DNA of 64,000 nucleotides from Ponticaulis koreensis DSM 19734 (GCF_000420665.1 NZ_ATVJ01000001.1:744001-808000); one strand, 5' to 3'. Positions 34,594 through 44,028 are shown, counted from the first letter of the stretch. The notes: a model not told the origin generated them from the sequence alone. Translations and numbers: made by a program.

Positions 34594-35181
34594 ATGCGCA
34601 CTGCAGAAGTTTATCGCGAAACAAAAGAGACCCAGATCCGCGTCAGTGTAACACTGGACGGTAAAGGAAAGTCTGAGATCCATACCGGAATCGGCTTTTT
34701 CGATCATATGCTGGAAGCTTTTTCCAAGCACAGCGCTATCGACCTGAAAGTCGAAGCCAAGGGCGATCTTCACATCGACATGCACCACACTGTTGAAGAC
34801 ACCGGCATTGTGATGGGTCAGGCCATCGCAAAAGCGCTCGGTGATTTCAAAGGCATCAACCGCTTCGGCCACGCTTATGTACCAATGGATGAAACGCTCA
34901 GCCGCGCGGCGATCGATATGTGCAACCGCCCGTATCTGATCTGGAATGTAAATTTTACCCGCGACAAGATTGGCGATTTCGACACCGAATTGTTCAAAGA
35001 ATGGTTTCAGGCCTTCGCAATGAATTCCGGTGGTTGTGTCCACATCGAGAATCTCTACGGCGAGAACTGTCACCATATTGCCGAATCTTGCTTTAAAGCG
35101 CTTGCTCGCTCGCTTCGTCAGGCAATTTCCTACGATCCGGTATTTGCAGGTGAAGCTGTCTCTACTAAAGGGTCTCTCTAG
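34594..35181 (+). CDS. hisB: HisB, imidazoleglycerol-phosphate dehydratase
   Basis: 195 residues from ATG 34594, chosen over GTG 34588 because the AGGGA site at 34581-34585 is 8 bases away. The family metal-binding motifs [32 protein letters not shown] and [16 protein letters not shown] are complete. It dehydrates IGP in step 6 of histidine synthesis, and it lacks the phosphatase half found in enteric HisB. It heads the hisB-hisH-hisA-hisF-hisE run. Confidence 0.97.
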   Translation: MRTAEVYRETKETQIRVSVTLDGKGKSEIHTGIGFFDHMLEAFSKHSAIDLKVEAKGDLHIDMHHTVEDTGIVMGQAIAKALGDFKGINRFGHAYVPMDETLSRAAIDMCNRPYLIWNVNFTRDKIGDFDTELFKEWFQAFAMNSGGCVHIENLYGENCHHIAESCFKALARSLRQAISYDPVFAGEAVSTKGSL

Positions 35182-35207
35182 AAACGAGACAGACCCAGTA
35201 AGGCTCT

Positions 35208-35849
35208 ATGCAAACCGTAGCTCTGATTGACTATGGCGCAGGGAATATTCCATCTGCGCAACGCGCGCTCGAAGTTGCCGTCGAGCGCTCGGGCCTGTCC
35301 TGCGGACTGATTGTTACCGACAGTCCCGAAAAAATCGCCGCCGCTGACCGCGTCGTTATTCCAGGCGTCGGACACTTTAAAGACTGCCGCGAAGCCATGT
35401 TCGGTGTTTCAGGTCTGGTCGAGGCACTCGAAGACAGCATCCATAAAAAGGGCCGTCCGGTGCTTGGGATCTGTGTTGGCATGCAGCTTATGGCTGATCT
35501 TGGCCTTGAAGACGGTGAAACACCGGGCTTTGGCTGGATTCCGGGAAAAGTTGAACACATCCCGACAGATCCTGGTCTTCCTATTCCGCATATGGGCTGG
35601 AACGAGCTGGTCGTTCGAACCGCACACCCGGTTCTGGAAGGCATTCAGACGGGCAACCACGCCTATTTCGTCCACTCTTTTCACATGCACTGCGCAAATC
35701 CGTCCGATCTTCAGGTCGAAGTCGATTATGGCGGTCACATCACAGCAGCCATTGGGCGTGACAACGTTTTCGGTACTCAGTTCCACCCGGAACTCAGTCA
35801 GGAGACCGGCCTTCGCCTGCTCACCAACTGGATCAAATGGAACCCATGA
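35208..35849 (+). CDS. hisH: HisH, glutaminase subunit of IGP synthase
   Basis: 213 residues. The class-I glutaminase nucleophile Cys is in [10 protein letters not shown] (about residues 82-91) and the His-Glu pair in QFHPELSQ near residue 190. It frees ammonia from glutamine and passes it to HisF to make IGP and AICAR. Its last four bases ATGA contain the hisA start, so translation of hisH and hisA is coupled. Confidence 0.97.
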   Translation: MQTVALIDYGAGNIPSAQRALEVAVERSGLSCGLIVTDSPEKIAAADRVVIPGVGHFKDCREAMFGVSGLVEALEDSIHKKGRPVLGICVGMQLMADLGLEDGETPGFGWIPGKVEHIPTDPGLPIPHMGWNELVVRTAHPVLEGIQTGNHAYFVHSFHMHCANPSDLQVEVDYGGHITAAIGRDNVFGTQFHPELSQETGLRLLTNWIKWNP

Positions 35850-36577
35850 CCGCTTTTACTCTCTATCCGGCGATTGATCTGAAAGACGGCCAGTGCGTGC
35901 GTCTCATTCAAGGCGACATGGAACAGGCGACTGTGTTCAACAACACACCCGCTGATCAGGCCAAACGCTTTGAAGATATGGGTTTTGAATATCTCCATGT
36001 CGTCGATCTGAATGGCGCCTTTGCGGGTGAGAGCAAAAACCGTCAATCGGTTCAGGAGATTCTCTCAACGGTGAACATGCCCGTGCAGCTTGGGGGTGGC
36101 ATTCGTACGCGCGAGCATGTCGAAAACTGGCTGGATGCTGGCATATCACGCCTGATTCTCGGCACGATTGCTGCGCGCGACCCTGATTTCGTCAAAGAGT
36201 GCGCCGCGGCTTACCCGGGCAAGATTGCGGTCGGTATCGATGCGCGCGACGGCTTTGTTGCTGTTGAAGGCTGGGCAGAGGTCTCAACTCTGCAGGCTGT
36301 CGAACTCGCCAAAGCATTCGCAGACTCCGGCGTTGCAGCCATCATCGTAACGGATATTGGCCGTGATGGGCTGAAAACAGGCGTGAATGCTGATCTGACA
36401 GCAAGTCTTGCTGACGCTGTTTCGATTCCTGTCATTGCGTCAGGCGGCGTAAAAGCCGTTGAAGATATTACCAATTTGCGTGCGTCCAGCGCGCCGATCT
36501 CCGGCTCTATTCTGGGCCGAGCGCTTTATGATGGCGATATTGATCCTGTCAAAGCTCTGGAGGCTGCACGGTGCTAA
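35846..36577 (+). CDS. hisA: HisA, ProFAR isomerase
   Basis: 243 residues from ATG 35846, overlapping the hisH stop. The TIM-barrel start [18 protein letters not shown] carries the catalytic Asp; [18 protein letters not shown] and [14 protein letters not shown] supply the phosphate-binding and second catalytic residues. It isomerises ProFAR to PRFAR, the HisF substrate. The final 7 bases overlap the hisF start. A paralogue of HisF by ancient duplication. Confidence 0.97.
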   Translation: MTAFTLYPAIDLKDGQCVRLIQGDMEQATVFNNTPADQAKRFEDMGFEYLHVVDLNGAFAGESKNRQSVQEILSTVNMPVQLGGGIRTREHVENWLDAGISRLILGTIAARDPDFVKECAAAYPGKIAVGIDARDGFVAVEGWAEVSTLQAVELAKAFADSGVAAIIVTDIGRDGLKTGVNADLTASLADAVSIPVIASGGVKAVEDITNLRASSAPISGSILGRALYDGDIDPVKALEAARC

Positions 36578-37338
36578 AAACCCGGATTATTCCCTGCCTC
36601 GATGTGAAAGACGGACGCACTGTTAAAGGCGTGAACTTTGTCGATCTACGCGATGCGGGTGATCCGGTTGCTCTGGCCAAAGCCTATTCAGAGCAGGGCG
36701 CTGACGAGATTTGCTTTCTGGATATCTCAGCATCCGAAGAAGGTCGCGGCACGATGCTGGATGTCGTCAACAAAACGGCCCGCAATTGTTTTACACCGCT
36801 CACAGTCGGCGGCGGTGTGCGTTCACCTGACAATGTGATCGCGCTTCTTCGCGCGGGTGCTGATAAAGTCGGTATCAACTCGGCAGCTGTTGCAGATCCG
36901 GACCTGATTGCCCGTTGCGCGGCGCGTGTTGGCCGCCAATGTGTGGTTGTCGCCATTGATGCGCGCCGGACAGGTGATGGCAAATGGGAAGTCTTCACCC
37001 ATGGCGGCAAGCGCGGCACAGGTATCGATGCCGTAGAATATGCCGAGCTCGTATGCGCCAAAGGGGCAGGGGAAATCCTCCTCACCTCCATGGATAAAGA
37101 CGGCACAAAATCCGGCTATGACATTGAACTGACCAGGCTGGTTGCATCCCGCGTGACAATTCCTGTCATTGCGTCTGGTGGTGCAGGGACTATTCCTCAC
37201 CTGATCGAAGGTATTCAGGAAACAGGCGCGACCGCCGTGCTTGCGGCATCCATCTTCCACTTTGGCGAGATTGCCATCGAGGATGCCAAGCGAGAAATGC
37301 AGGCTGCTGGCATTCCAATGCGGATAGAGGAGAACTGA
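36571..37338 (+). CDS. hisF: HisF, cyclase subunit of IGP synthase
   Basis: 255 residues from GTG 36571, inside the end of his[20 protein letters not shown] carries the catalytic Asp; [20 protein letters not shown] and [16 protein letters not shown] supply the second Asp and the phosphate sites. HisF uses ammonia from HisH to form IGP and AICAR. The hisE start follows after two bases. Length and motifs are normal. Confidence 0.97.
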   Translation: MLKTRIIPCLDVKDGRTVKGVNFVDLRDAGDPVALAKAYSEQGADEICFLDISASEEGRGTMLDVVNKTARNCFTPLTVGGGVRSPDNVIALLRAGADKVGINSAAVADPDLIARCAARVGRQCVVVAIDARRTGDGKWEVFTHGGKRGTGIDAVEYAELVCAKGAGEILLTSMDKDGTKSGYDIELTRLVASRVTIPVIASGGAGTIPHLIEGIQETGATAVLAASIFHFGEIAIEDAKREMQAAGIPMRIEEN

Positions 37339-37340
37339 TC

Positions 37341-37703
37341 ATGAGTGACGCACCTCTCGGCTATGCCGGTTTCTTCGGAAAAGTCCTTCAGGAAGTGGCT
37401 GCCACAATCGATGAACGCGCCAAATCTGCGGACGTGGGCACAAGCTACACGGCCAAACTGCTCTCTAAAGGTCCTGAGCGCACGGCGAAGAAACTGGGTG
37501 AAGAGGCAGTCGAGCTTGTTATTGCGCTGACCTCTCAGGAAAAAGAAGAAGTGGCCGGCGAGTCTGCCGATCTTCTCTATCACTTCCTAGTCGCACTCCG
37601 CTCTCGCGGTATCAGTCTGGAAGAAGTCGCAAATGTGCTAGCTGAACGTCAGGGCATTTCAGGACTTGTTGAAAAAGCCAGCCGGGATGGTGACGGCATC
37701 TAA
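37341..37703 (+). CDS. hisE: HisE, phosphoribosyl-ATP pyrophosphatase
   Basis: 120 residues of the all-alpha NTP pyrophosphatase family. The core motif KKLGEEAVELVIALTSQEKE followed by ESADLLYHFLVALRSRG gives the ExxE...ExxD metal ligands. It removes pyrophosphate from PR-ATP in step 2 of histidine synthesis; the HisI half is not fused. It ends the his operon and overlaps the convergent smr stop by 4 bases. hisG, hisD, hisC and hisI must be elsewhere. Confidence 0.95.
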   Translation: MSDAPLGYAGFFGKVLQEVAATIDERAKSADVGTSYTAKLLSKGPERTAKKLGEEAVELVIALTSQEKEEVAGESADLLYHFLVALRSRGISLEEVANVLAERQGISGLVEKASRDGDGI

Positions 37704-38308
37704 AGCCGTCTCAGAAATACGTAAAACGCGCCATCGCCGCCATGCTTCTGGTTGGCGCGCGCATATCCACCAATATGCATGCGAAAATCAGGTTCACCGA
37801 TCCATTCCAGGAAACGCGAGCGTAAAATCCCGCGACCGCCGCGACCCTTACCGGTAATCACCAGCACAGACCGCTCACCCGTATTACGGTGCGAGACGAT
37901 AAAGCGAAGCAGGTTTGAGCGCGCGCTTGCCTGCGTTTCACCATGCAAATCAAGGCTCGGACCGATATCAAACTTACCGCGCTGAATACGCTTTTCTCCG
38001 CCACGATCCGCGACGCTCGCACGCGGGGATGGCGGCGTAGGCTTCAATTGCTTTGTCAGGCGCTCATGAATGCGCGGGCCGGTATGCTCAGACAGAAGCT
38101 TTTCCAGATCCTCGCGTGAGGCTTTCGCTCTTTCATAAGATTTCGGCGCGTGATGGGTTTCACGTGAAACAGCCGGCGACGGCATTTTCGCGTCTTCTTC
38201 TGGTTTCACGTCCGGTTCCGGATGGCGACCATCCAGGCGACGGATAGATTTCGTCACTCTTTGCCACATCCGCTCTTCGCGCGGGCTCAGAGGACGTTTC
38301 CGGCTCAT
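37700..38308 (-). CDS. Smr/MutS2-C-type domain protein
   Basis: 202 residues. The N-terminal half is basic, proline-rich and low in complexity. The C-terminal Smr domain has LDLHGETQASARSNLLRF (LDLHG motif) and VLVITGKGRGGRGILRS (TGKG motif). Smr domains are small endonucleases or RNA-binding modules. The gene overlaps the mltA stop by 4 bases. A variant parS site lies within it at 38156-38171. The DNA or RNA target is unknown. Confidence 0.88.
   Translation of the reverse strand: MSRKRPLSPREERMWQRVTKSIRRLDGRHPEPDVKPEEDAKMPSPAVSRETHHAPKSYERAKASREDLEKLLSEHTGPRIHERLTKQLKPTPPSPRASVADRGGEKRIQRGKFDIGPSLDLHGETQASARSNLLRFIVSHRNTGERSVLVITGKGRGGRGILRSRFLEWIGEPDFRMHIGGYARANQKHGGDGAFYVFLRRL
38156..38171. 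promoter_or_regulatory. parS-like site, variant, inside the smr gene
   Basis: GGTTTCACGTGAAACA matches the parS consensus TGTTTCACGTGAAACA at 15 of 16 bases. It is the only such site found left of the putative origin, about 5.7 kb away. ParB binding is likely but not shown. Confidence 0.7.
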
Positions 38309-39534
38309 TCCGCGTCTCGCTCAACCGGTTGCGGCAGCATAATGAAGAACTCACCCGGCTGGTTCATAGAACCCGCAAGCGCGCCCGCCTCATCACCCGA
38401 CCCGAAGAAAATATCGCCTCGGCGTACACCCTGAATGGCGCCGCCTGTATCCTGCGCAATCAGCACAAGGTTTTGGACATCGCCCTCACGACCTGGCTCA
38501 GTAGGAATAGGCGCGCGTACAAGAAAGGGCACACCCATAGGGTGATGATTGAGATCAACGGCCATACTGCCCATTGGCGTCAGCGGAATAGCTGCAGCGC
38601 CCGGCGGGCCCTCATTCGGGTTGGAGATATCTGACAGTCCAAACCAGACATAGCGCGGATTCACATTCATGGCTTCCTGTGCGCGTTCCACGCCGACGCG
38701 CTCCATCCAGTCGCGAATGCCTTCCATACCCACTTCGGAGCGCGCAATCTCGCCGGTCCGAATGAGGTGGTTGGCAAGCGAGCCGAACGGCCGGTGATTG
38801 TGCGCGGAAAAACCTGCGCGTTTTAACGTGCCATCGGGAAATCGGAGGCGTCCGGACCCTTGAATTTGCAGAAAGAACACATCGGTCGGATGCGCATAGG
38901 CGAGGGCGTTTTCATTGCGGCTCTGAATATCTTCGCGCGCATAATAGAGATTAAGCGTCTGGCCATCGACACGTCCCCAGACACGGCGCCCCTGAAGCGA
39001 CGGGTCGAATTGACCGAGATCAACCTGAATCAGATCATCTGGTCTGCCGGGAATGGGCTGGGTCAACTCTCCGCGCGGACGTGTGCTAACGTCGATTTCA
39101 GGCTCGTAATAACCGGTCAGGCGGTTGGTCTCTTCCTCGGTTTCAATCGCGTAGACAAAGAAATAATCTTCAAAGAAGCGGTGGAGTTCACCGACTTCGA
39201 TATATCGCGGCAGTATTTCGCAGGCTGGAAGCCAGTCACCCACCGTTCCGCCATAGCTAGCCCGCTCGGACAATGCCTCTTCAGGATCACGGGACGCTAG
39301 CCGTTCGCAGTGCGCAGTCAGGGCAGAAACTGACGGCTCTACTGGGGTGGTTCGCCAGTCTGGCACATCGGAAAAGGCAATTTGCGACAAATCAAACGCC
39401 TGAGGAGACACATCCTCAGGCGGCGGAGTTACCTCAACGGTTTCACAAACGGGGCATTCCGGTGCGGGCTGCTCGCACGAGGCAAGCAGGGCCACAACGC
39501 AGATCAGGCCGCCGAGACGTCTGCGAGTCGCCAA
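38305..39534 (-). CDS. mltA: MltA, membrane-bound lytic murein transglycosylase A
   Basis: 409 residues from TTG 39534, the only start that keeps the whole signal peptide (ATRRRLGGLICVVALLASC, with lipobox LLAS|C). A long variable linker precedes the MltA domain with RLTGYYEPEIDVSTRPRG and VFFLQIQGSGRLRFPDG; the 3D domain follows, where LVLIAQDTGGAIQGVRRGDIFFG carries the catalytic Asp. It cleaves peptidoglycan to anhydromuropeptides from the outer membrane. It overlaps the upstream tim44-like gene by 31 bases and the smr start by 4. Confidence 0.93.
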   Translation of the reverse strand: MATRRRLGGLICVVALLASCEQPAPECPVCETVEVTPPPEDVSPQAFDLSQIAFSDVPDWRTTPVEPSVSALTAHCERLASRDPEEALSERASYGGTVGDWLPACEILPRYIEVGELHRFFEDYFFVYAIETEEETNRLTGYYEPEIDVSTRPRGELTQPIPGRPDDLIQVDLGQFDPSLQGRRVWGRVDGQTLNLYYAREDIQSRNENALAYAHPTDVFFLQIQGSGRLRFPDGTLKRAGFSAHNHRPFGSLANHLIRTGEIARSEVGMEGIRDWMERVGVERAQEAMNVNPRYVWFGLSDISNPNEGPPGAAAIPLTPMGSMAVDLNHHPMGVPFLVRAPIPTEPGREGDVQNLVLIAQDTGGAIQGVRRGDIFFGSGDEAGALAGSMNQPGEFFIMLPQPVERDAE

Positions 39535-40091
39535 TTCGGATCCCTGCTTTTCGTGTCGCGTTCAAAAGTCCAGATTTCGCGCGTCGACATGATGCGTTCT
39601 TCGGTTGCGAGTTCTGCAGAGAACAGAACGCTGACCTCGGCAACCGAGCCATTCAACTCACCGCCTTCGATCTGAGCATCACGGATACGCTCGAAATCAG
39701 GGGCTGCTTCGCCGGATGTCTCACGCGCCTCTATCGCCGCTTCGTAATCACCATAGACATCATCTGTGAGAAGCGAGCGGAGCGTTGCGCGATCACCCGC
39801 TTCAAACGCTTTCACGATCATCTCGTAAGCAGATTTCGCACCCGCCAGGAATTCACGCTGGTTGAAGGACGGGTCTACGCGAGCGATTTTCTCAAGACCG
39901 GATGCCTCTTCGAAATCGTCTTCCTCTTCATCGTTTGAATCTGAGTGTACGAGCACAGGCTGCGGACGTTCGCCATTTGCCTGACGGCGAAATTCTGGCG
40001 GAGGCGCACCCTTTTGTTTCCCCATGACGGAGAACAACCGCGCAAGCACGAACACCGCAACAGCTGCAAGGATCAGAATTTCCATACTCAT
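39504..40091 (-). CDS. Tim44-like domain protein
   Basis: 195 residues. An N-terminal membrane helix (MEILILAAVAVFVLARLFSV) is followed by a basic and then an acidic linker (about residues 25-65) and a C-terminal Tim44-like domain from about residue 75, with LAGAKSAYEMIVKAFEAGDRATLRSLL and the family's cone-shaped hydrophobic pocket pattern. Bacterial members (TimA) are inner-membrane proteins near mltA in Caulobacter-type genomes; their role is unclear. The 137-base gap upstream contains the palindrome ACCATATATGGT at 40129-40140. Confidence 0.85.
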   Translation of the reverse strand: MSMEILILAAVAVFVLARLFSVMGKQKGAPPPEFRRQANGERPQPVLVHSDSNDEEEDDFEEASGLEKIARVDPSFNQREFLAGAKSAYEMIVKAFEAGDRATLRSLLTDDVYGDYEAAIEARETSGEAAPDFERIRDAQIEGGELNGSVAEVSVLFSAELATEERIMSTREIWTFERDTKSRDPNWRLADVSAA

Positions 40092-40128
40092 CGTGTTATA
40101 TATCCAGTCCCGATATCTATTCTTTCAA

Positions 40129-40140
40129 ACCATATATGGT
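40129..40140. promoter_or_regulatory. 12-bp perfect palindrome upstream of the tim44-like gene
   Basis: ACCATATATGGT is a perfect inverted repeat in the 137-base gap before the tim44-like/mltA/smr operon. It could be an operator, or simply an AT-rich chance palindrome. No matching regulator is evident. Confidence 0.3.
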
Positions 40141-40228
40141 GGTTTGGCGTTTTCCCCAATCAATGTAGCAATGTCGCGGGCGCTTACAATGCGAACCCGG
40201 GCGTTCTTGCAGCATTATCGGGCCGATA

Positions 40229-40954
40229 TCAGCCCTGATCAGCTTCAGCCGCATCCCAGGTCGACTGGAGCCAGCGTGATTTAGCGCCAAATTCGGAAAT
40301 GTACGCGAAATGGGCTGCCCGTTCTTCCTCAGTGATAAGGGAAGGAAGCGGATTAGGTCGTTGCTTTGCGGGTTTTCTACGGCCACCAAATTCATCATCG
40401 CCGTCATTTGCATCAAAAGAAAAAGTCCGGTGTCGGCCGCCATTCAGTTCCAGATACACTTCGGCGAGAAGTTGGGAGTCGAGCAAAGCGCCGTGAAAGG
40501 TCCGCGCGTCGGAATTGATGTTGAAGCGTTTACACAGCGCATCAAGCGAAACCGGAGACCCTGGAAACTTTGTACGCGCCATAGCGGCGGAATCGAGCCA
40601 GCGATCATACGGGATCGGGTCATAACCGCAACGCTTCAGCTCCATATTCAGGAAGCCATGGTCGAACTTTGCGTTGTGCGCGACGATGCGGGCGTCCCCG
40701 AAAAAGGCAAGCAGCTTGTCGACAATTTCCGGATCTTCAAATCGCGGCTTACCTTCCAGCATATCGTCGGTAATACCCGTGATTTCGATCGTTTCCTTCG
40801 ATACCGAACGACCCGGATCGACATAGGCCTGAAATATCTCGCCTGTCGGCATGAAATTGACGACCTCGACCGCACCGATCTCGATGATACGGTCACCCTG
40901 ATCATGAAAAAGGCCAGTGGTTTCAACGTCGAACATGATTTCACGCATGATCAT
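40229..40954 (-). CDS. dnaQ: DnaQ, DNA polymerase III epsilon subunit
   Basis: 241 residues. The exonuclease motifs are complete: Exo I FDVETTGLFHDQGDRIIEIG, Exo II HNAKFDHGFLNMEL and Exo III HGALLDSQLLAEVY, giving the four metal-binding acids and the catalytic His. It proofreads for the replicative polymerase. A C-terminal polar tail would bind the alpha subunit. Its ATG overlaps the coaE stop (ATGA), so the two are translationally coupled. In Caulobacter-type genomes secB often lies next to it; it is not present here. Confidence 0.95.
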   Translation of the reverse strand: MIMREIMFDVETTGLFHDQGDRIIEIGAVEVVNFMPTGEIFQAYVDPGRSVSKETIEITGITDDMLEGKPRFEDPEIVDKLLAFFGDARIVAHNAKFDHGFLNMELKRCGYDPIPYDRWLDSAAMARTKFPGSPVSLDALCKRFNINSDARTFHGALLDSQLLAEVYLELNGGRHRTFSFDANDGDDEFGGRRKPAKQRPNPLPSLITEEERAAHFAYISEFGAKSRWLQSTWDAAEADQG

Positions 40955-41553
40955 TTACTCCCGTGTTTGCGGCGGATTGCAGATAGTAAGGATCGTACTT
41001 GCTCGTGCGCATAGTCGATATCAATCACGGTATTGATGATGAAATCGGCCCGGGCGCGCTTTTCCGCATCCGGTGTCTGCTTAGCAAGTATAGCTTCGAG
41101 TATGCCCTCGGTCATACCGTCTCTCGCCATAACGCGTTCGCGTTGAATGTCGGCCGGAGCGGTGACAACCACCACATAATCAACGCGCTCATTACCGCCA
41201 GTCTCAAACAAAAGCGGAATATCAAGCACAGCAATGTCTGCGCCGCTTTCTTCCGCGTGTTTGCAAAATTCCTGCTGGGTTTCGCCTACAAGCGGATGAA
41301 CGATGGATTCCAGTTTTTTCAGAAGATCTGCATCATCAATCACGATCTCACGGAGAGCGGCACGATTTACGCGACCATCTTCAATGGCGTGAGGAAATTC
41401 CACAGCTATCGCTTCAACAGCGCTTCCACCTGGCTCGTAAATCTGGTGAACGGCGGCATCAGCATCATATACGGGCACACCTTCATCGCGAAAAAGCTGC
41501 GCAGTTGCGCTTTTCCCCATGCCAATTGACCCGGTCAGTCCGAGATAAATCAT
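40951..41553 (-). CDS. coaE: CoaE, dephospho-CoA kinase
   Basis: 200 residues. The P-loop LTGSIGMGKSATAQLF is near the N terminus; VPVYDADAAVHQIYEPGG holds the catalytic Asp, and PLLFETGGNERVDYVVVVTAP and VMARDGMTEG complete the lid and nucleotide region. It makes CoA from dephospho-CoA in the last biosynthetic step. It lies between aroE and dnaQ, a conserved alphaproteobacterial order next to the origin. Confidence 0.95.
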   Translation of the reverse strand: MIYLGLTGSIGMGKSATAQLFRDEGVPVYDADAAVHQIYEPGGSAVEAIAVEFPHAIEDGRVNRAALREIVIDDADLLKKLESIVHPLVGETQQEFCKHAEESGADIAVLDIPLLFETGGNERVDYVVVVTAPADIQRERVMARDGMTEGILEAILAKQTPDAEKRARADFIINTVIDIDYAHEQVRSLLSAIRRKHGSK

Positions 41554-41613
41554 ACCTCACGCCCTTTCTGAGCCGACTATGAGACAATTTTTGTAAATGC
41601 GTCCAGCTGGTGA

Positions 41614-42453
41614 CTAATCCAGCTGCAGAGTTTCCTGTGTACCAGTCCATTCGCGGCAGGCTTTAAGCGCTGCGATCCGGTCGGGATTGATATCGAACCA
41701 GAGTTTGAATGCATCAGCGGCCTGGCCTACCAGCATTGGTAACCCGTCGAGAACACGCCATCCGGCCTGTCTGGCATTTTCAAGCGTTGCTTCGACAGCC
41801 GCGCCATAGCTGATATCAACAAACGCCGCCCCTTCATTCTTCGGCAGGTCCAGTGACCCGCCCGAATGACCAAGACTGATCGTATTTATGACAAGCTGGC
41901 TTTCAGCGGCAAAGTCAGAAAGTGCCTCAAGCGGAAAAACGCGCGCGCGGGTCAGTTTCAGGTCTTCGGCCATTTCTACGGCCCGCTCGATAGTGCGGTT
42001 CAGAATAATCAACCGGTATCCACGTTCGTTGAGACCAGCAGCGACAGCACGCGCTGCGCCGCCAGCGCCAATTAGCACCGCTTCTTCGGTTTCAGTCGGT
42101 CCAAATTGATCAAGTGACCACAAAAACCCAGTAATATCAGTATTGTGCGCCTTCCAAAGCGCTTTCCCTGACACGCTATCATTTCGCGTCAGTGTGTTAG
42201 CAGCTCCAATTTTGCGCGCATTGGACGAAACTTCCGCAGCGCAAGCCAGAGCTTCGGTCTTGTAGGGTAGGGTAATGTTCAGACCGGAAAAGCCGGATCG
42301 TGCGAGCCCGCGCAAATCATCGATGGGGGAATCAGCCGACATTTCGAGCGCTACATAGCGCGCATCGAGCTCCAGCTGATCATACCAGAACTGGTGAAGC
42401 TTCGGAGAGATGGAGTGCTTTACAGGATTTCCGACAACACCAAAAAGTTTCAT
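41614..42453 (-). CDS. aroE: AroE, shikimate dehydrogenase
   Basis: 279 residues. The shikimate-binding NPVKHSISPKLHQFW and LNITLPYKTEAL (with catalytic Lys) are near the N terminus; the NADP-binding LIGAGGAARAVAAGL and ILNRTIERA come next. A C-terminal DGLPMLVGQAADAFKLW closes the fold. It reduces 3-dehydroshikimate to shikimate. The start overlaps the maf stop by 4 bases. No other aro gene is in the window. Confidence 0.95.
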   Translation of the reverse strand: MKLFGVVGNPVKHSISPKLHQFWYDQLELDARYVALEMSADSPIDDLRGLARSGFSGLNITLPYKTEALACAAEVSSNARKIGAANTLTRNDSVSGKALWKAHNTDITGFLWSLDQFGPTETEEAVLIGAGGAARAVAAGLNERGYRLIILNRTIERAVEMAEDLKLTRARVFPLEALSDFAAESQLVINTISLGHSGGSLDLPKNEGAAFVDISYGAAVEATLENARQAGWRVLDGLPMLVGQAADAFKLWFDINPDRIAALKACREWTGTQETLQLD

Positions 42454-43046
42454 CGTGCAATCACGCTACGTTCGCGCAGATAATCGAGGACCTGCAGAAG
42501 CGGCAGGCCCAGAATAGAGAAATAATCGCCCTCAATCGACGAAAACAGCTGCACACCAAGGCCTTCAAGCTGGTAGGCGCCGACGCTTTCGAACGCCGCA
42601 TCACCGATCTGATCGAGATAAGAGTTGATGAACTCATCCGAAAGCCTGCGCATGGTGAGTTTCGGGCGCGCAATATAGCGCCAGACCGCTTCGCCATTCT
42701 CGGAAATAACGGCTGCACACTCCAGATGATGGGTTTTGCCGGAAAATTCTTTCAGGCGTTCAAATGCTTCTTCCCGAGATTTCGGCTTATCAAAGCCGCG
42801 GCCTTCAAGCGACAGCATCTGATCGGCGCCAAGAACAAGGCCGCCGGTCTGCGATGAAACTTTTTCAGATTTCATCTGCGCGAGGTAATCAGCCTGATCC
42901 ATCGGCGAAAGGCCTTCAGCGCGCATGGATTCCTTGAACGCGTCTTCATCGACGCGTGACGTCTGCACGCGGAATTTTACGCCCGCATTTTGAAGAATAG
43001 TCGCCCGGATTTTACTTCCGGAGGCAAGAATAATTTCGTCGGACAT
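42450..43046 (-). CDS. maf: Maf-family nucleotide pyrophosphatase
   Basis: 198 residues. It starts with the Maf motif IILASGSKIRATILQNAGV, then the catalytic LVLGADQMLSLEG and ...FDKPKSREEAFERL, all normal for the family. Maf enzymes hydrolyse modified or canonical nucleoside triphosphates (house-cleaning) and were first linked to septum formation. The ATGA overlap with aroE indicates translational coupling. It follows the ppsR gene by 3 bases. dTTP or modified-pyrimidine preference cannot be read from the sequence. Confidence 0.93.
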   Translation of the reverse strand: MSDEIILASGSKIRATILQNAGVKFRVQTSRVDEDAFKESMRAEGLSPMDQADYLAQMKSEKVSSQTGGLVLGADQMLSLEGRGFDKPKSREEAFERLKEFSGKTHHLECAAVISENGEAVWRYIARPKLTMRRLSDEFINSYLDQIGDAAFESVGAYQLEGLGVQLFSSIEGDYFSILGLPLLQVLDYLRERSVIAR

Positions 43047-43049
43047 AAT

Positions 43050-43892
43050 TTAGCTTTCGCGGCGCAGAAGATTGAGGATCGCTGCGGCCGTTTCTTCAAC
43101 AGAGCGGCGTGACACGTCAATGGTTTTCCATTTCTGGCGCAGGAAGAGCCGGTTTGCTTCTGTCGCTTCGTGTTTTACCGCATCATCGTCAGCGTAACTA
43201 GTTGTCGATTCCTCATTGAGCGAAAGAAGACGCTGCTGGCGGATCTGAACCAATCGCTCCGGAGAGATCTTCAAGCCAATCACCATTGGCATCTTACCGT
43301 CTAACTCTAAGAGCTGGCGCGGCGGCGGAATTCCGGGAACGAGCGGAACGTTCGCCGCCTTAATCCCGCGGTTTGCCAGATACACGCAGGTTGGCGTTTT
43401 AGACGTCCGGCTAATGCCTACCAGAATAACGTCAGCATTTTTCAAACCGTCCGGACCAGCGCCATCATCATGCGCGAGCGTATAATTGATCGCTTCCATG
43501 CGCTCGAAATACTCATCATTCAGCGCATATTGAGCAGCCGTTTTATCAGACGTTCTGAGGCCAAGATGCCGGCTCAGCATATTCACGGACGCGTCCAGAA
43601 CTGGTAGAGTTGGATGTCCCTGAGAGCGGCAGTGATTTTCCAGCTTCGTACGGAGCGATTCATCTGTAATCGTGAACCAGACAACGCCCGGTGCACCGTC
43701 AATTTCTTTTAAGACGCGATCGAGCTGCTTTTCAGACCGGACGAGATAATAATTGTGCTCGAGCGGCATGATGTTTTCAAACTGTGCGCAAGCCGCACGC
43801 ATCACCGCGTTCAGAGTCTCACCGGTCGAGTCCGACACCAGGTGAACGTTGAAATAGATATGTAGCTTCGATTTCAGATCACTCTGCGACAC
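43050..43892 (-). CDS. PpsR/PDRP-type bifunctional kinase-pyrophosphorylase (DUF299)
   Basis: 280 residues of the DUF299 family. It starts with FNVHLVSDSTGETLNAVMRA; the nucleotide-binding P-loop VILVGISRTSKTPTCVYLA is near residue 155. These proteins phosphorylate and dephosphorylate PEP synthase or pyruvate phosphate dikinase to switch it off and on. In Caulobacter and relatives this gene flanks the replication origin opposite hemE, as it does here across 325 bases. It heads the ppsR-maf-aroE-coaE-dnaQ run on the minus strand. Confidence 0.93.
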   Translation of the reverse strand: MSQSDLKSKLHIYFNVHLVSDSTGETLNAVMRAACAQFENIMPLEHNYYLVRSEKQLDRVLKEIDGAPGVVWFTITDESLRTKLENHCRSQGHPTLPVLDASVNMLSRHLGLRTSDKTAAQYALNDEYFERMEAINYTLAHDDGAGPDGLKNADVILVGISRTSKTPTCVYLANRGIKAANVPLVPGIPPPRQLLELDGKMPMVIGLKISPERLVQIRQQRLLSLNEESTTSYADDDAVKHEATEANRLFLRQKWKTIDVSRRSVEETAAAILNLLRRES

Positions 43893-43908
43893 GATTTACC
43901 CCTGAAAC

Positions 43909-43925
43909 TCCACAGCCCCTGTGGA
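43909..43925. repeat. perfect inverted repeat in the origin gap
   Basis: TCCACAG, three bases, CTGTGGA: two oppositely oriented TCCACA cores, each resembling the 3' part of a DnaA box. It lies 17 bases outside the ppsR start codon and may be a paired weak DnaA site. Confidence 0.5.
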
Positions 43926-44019
43926 AAATATGTGGAACGAATCTTTTCCCATATTTAGTCCACAGCACAATTCACAGGCTGGCTTTTTCCTCGATTTTGT
44001 TCGCTTTTTATCCGACATC

Positions 44020-44028
44020 TGTGGATGA
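44020..44028 (-). promoter_or_regulatory. DnaA-box-like site 1
   Basis: TGTGGATGA, the reverse complement of TCATCCACA, differs from the DnaA box TTATCCACA at one base. It lies within a 12-base segment TCTGTGGATGAA that is repeated 77 bases further right in the same orientation. Confidence 0.65.
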
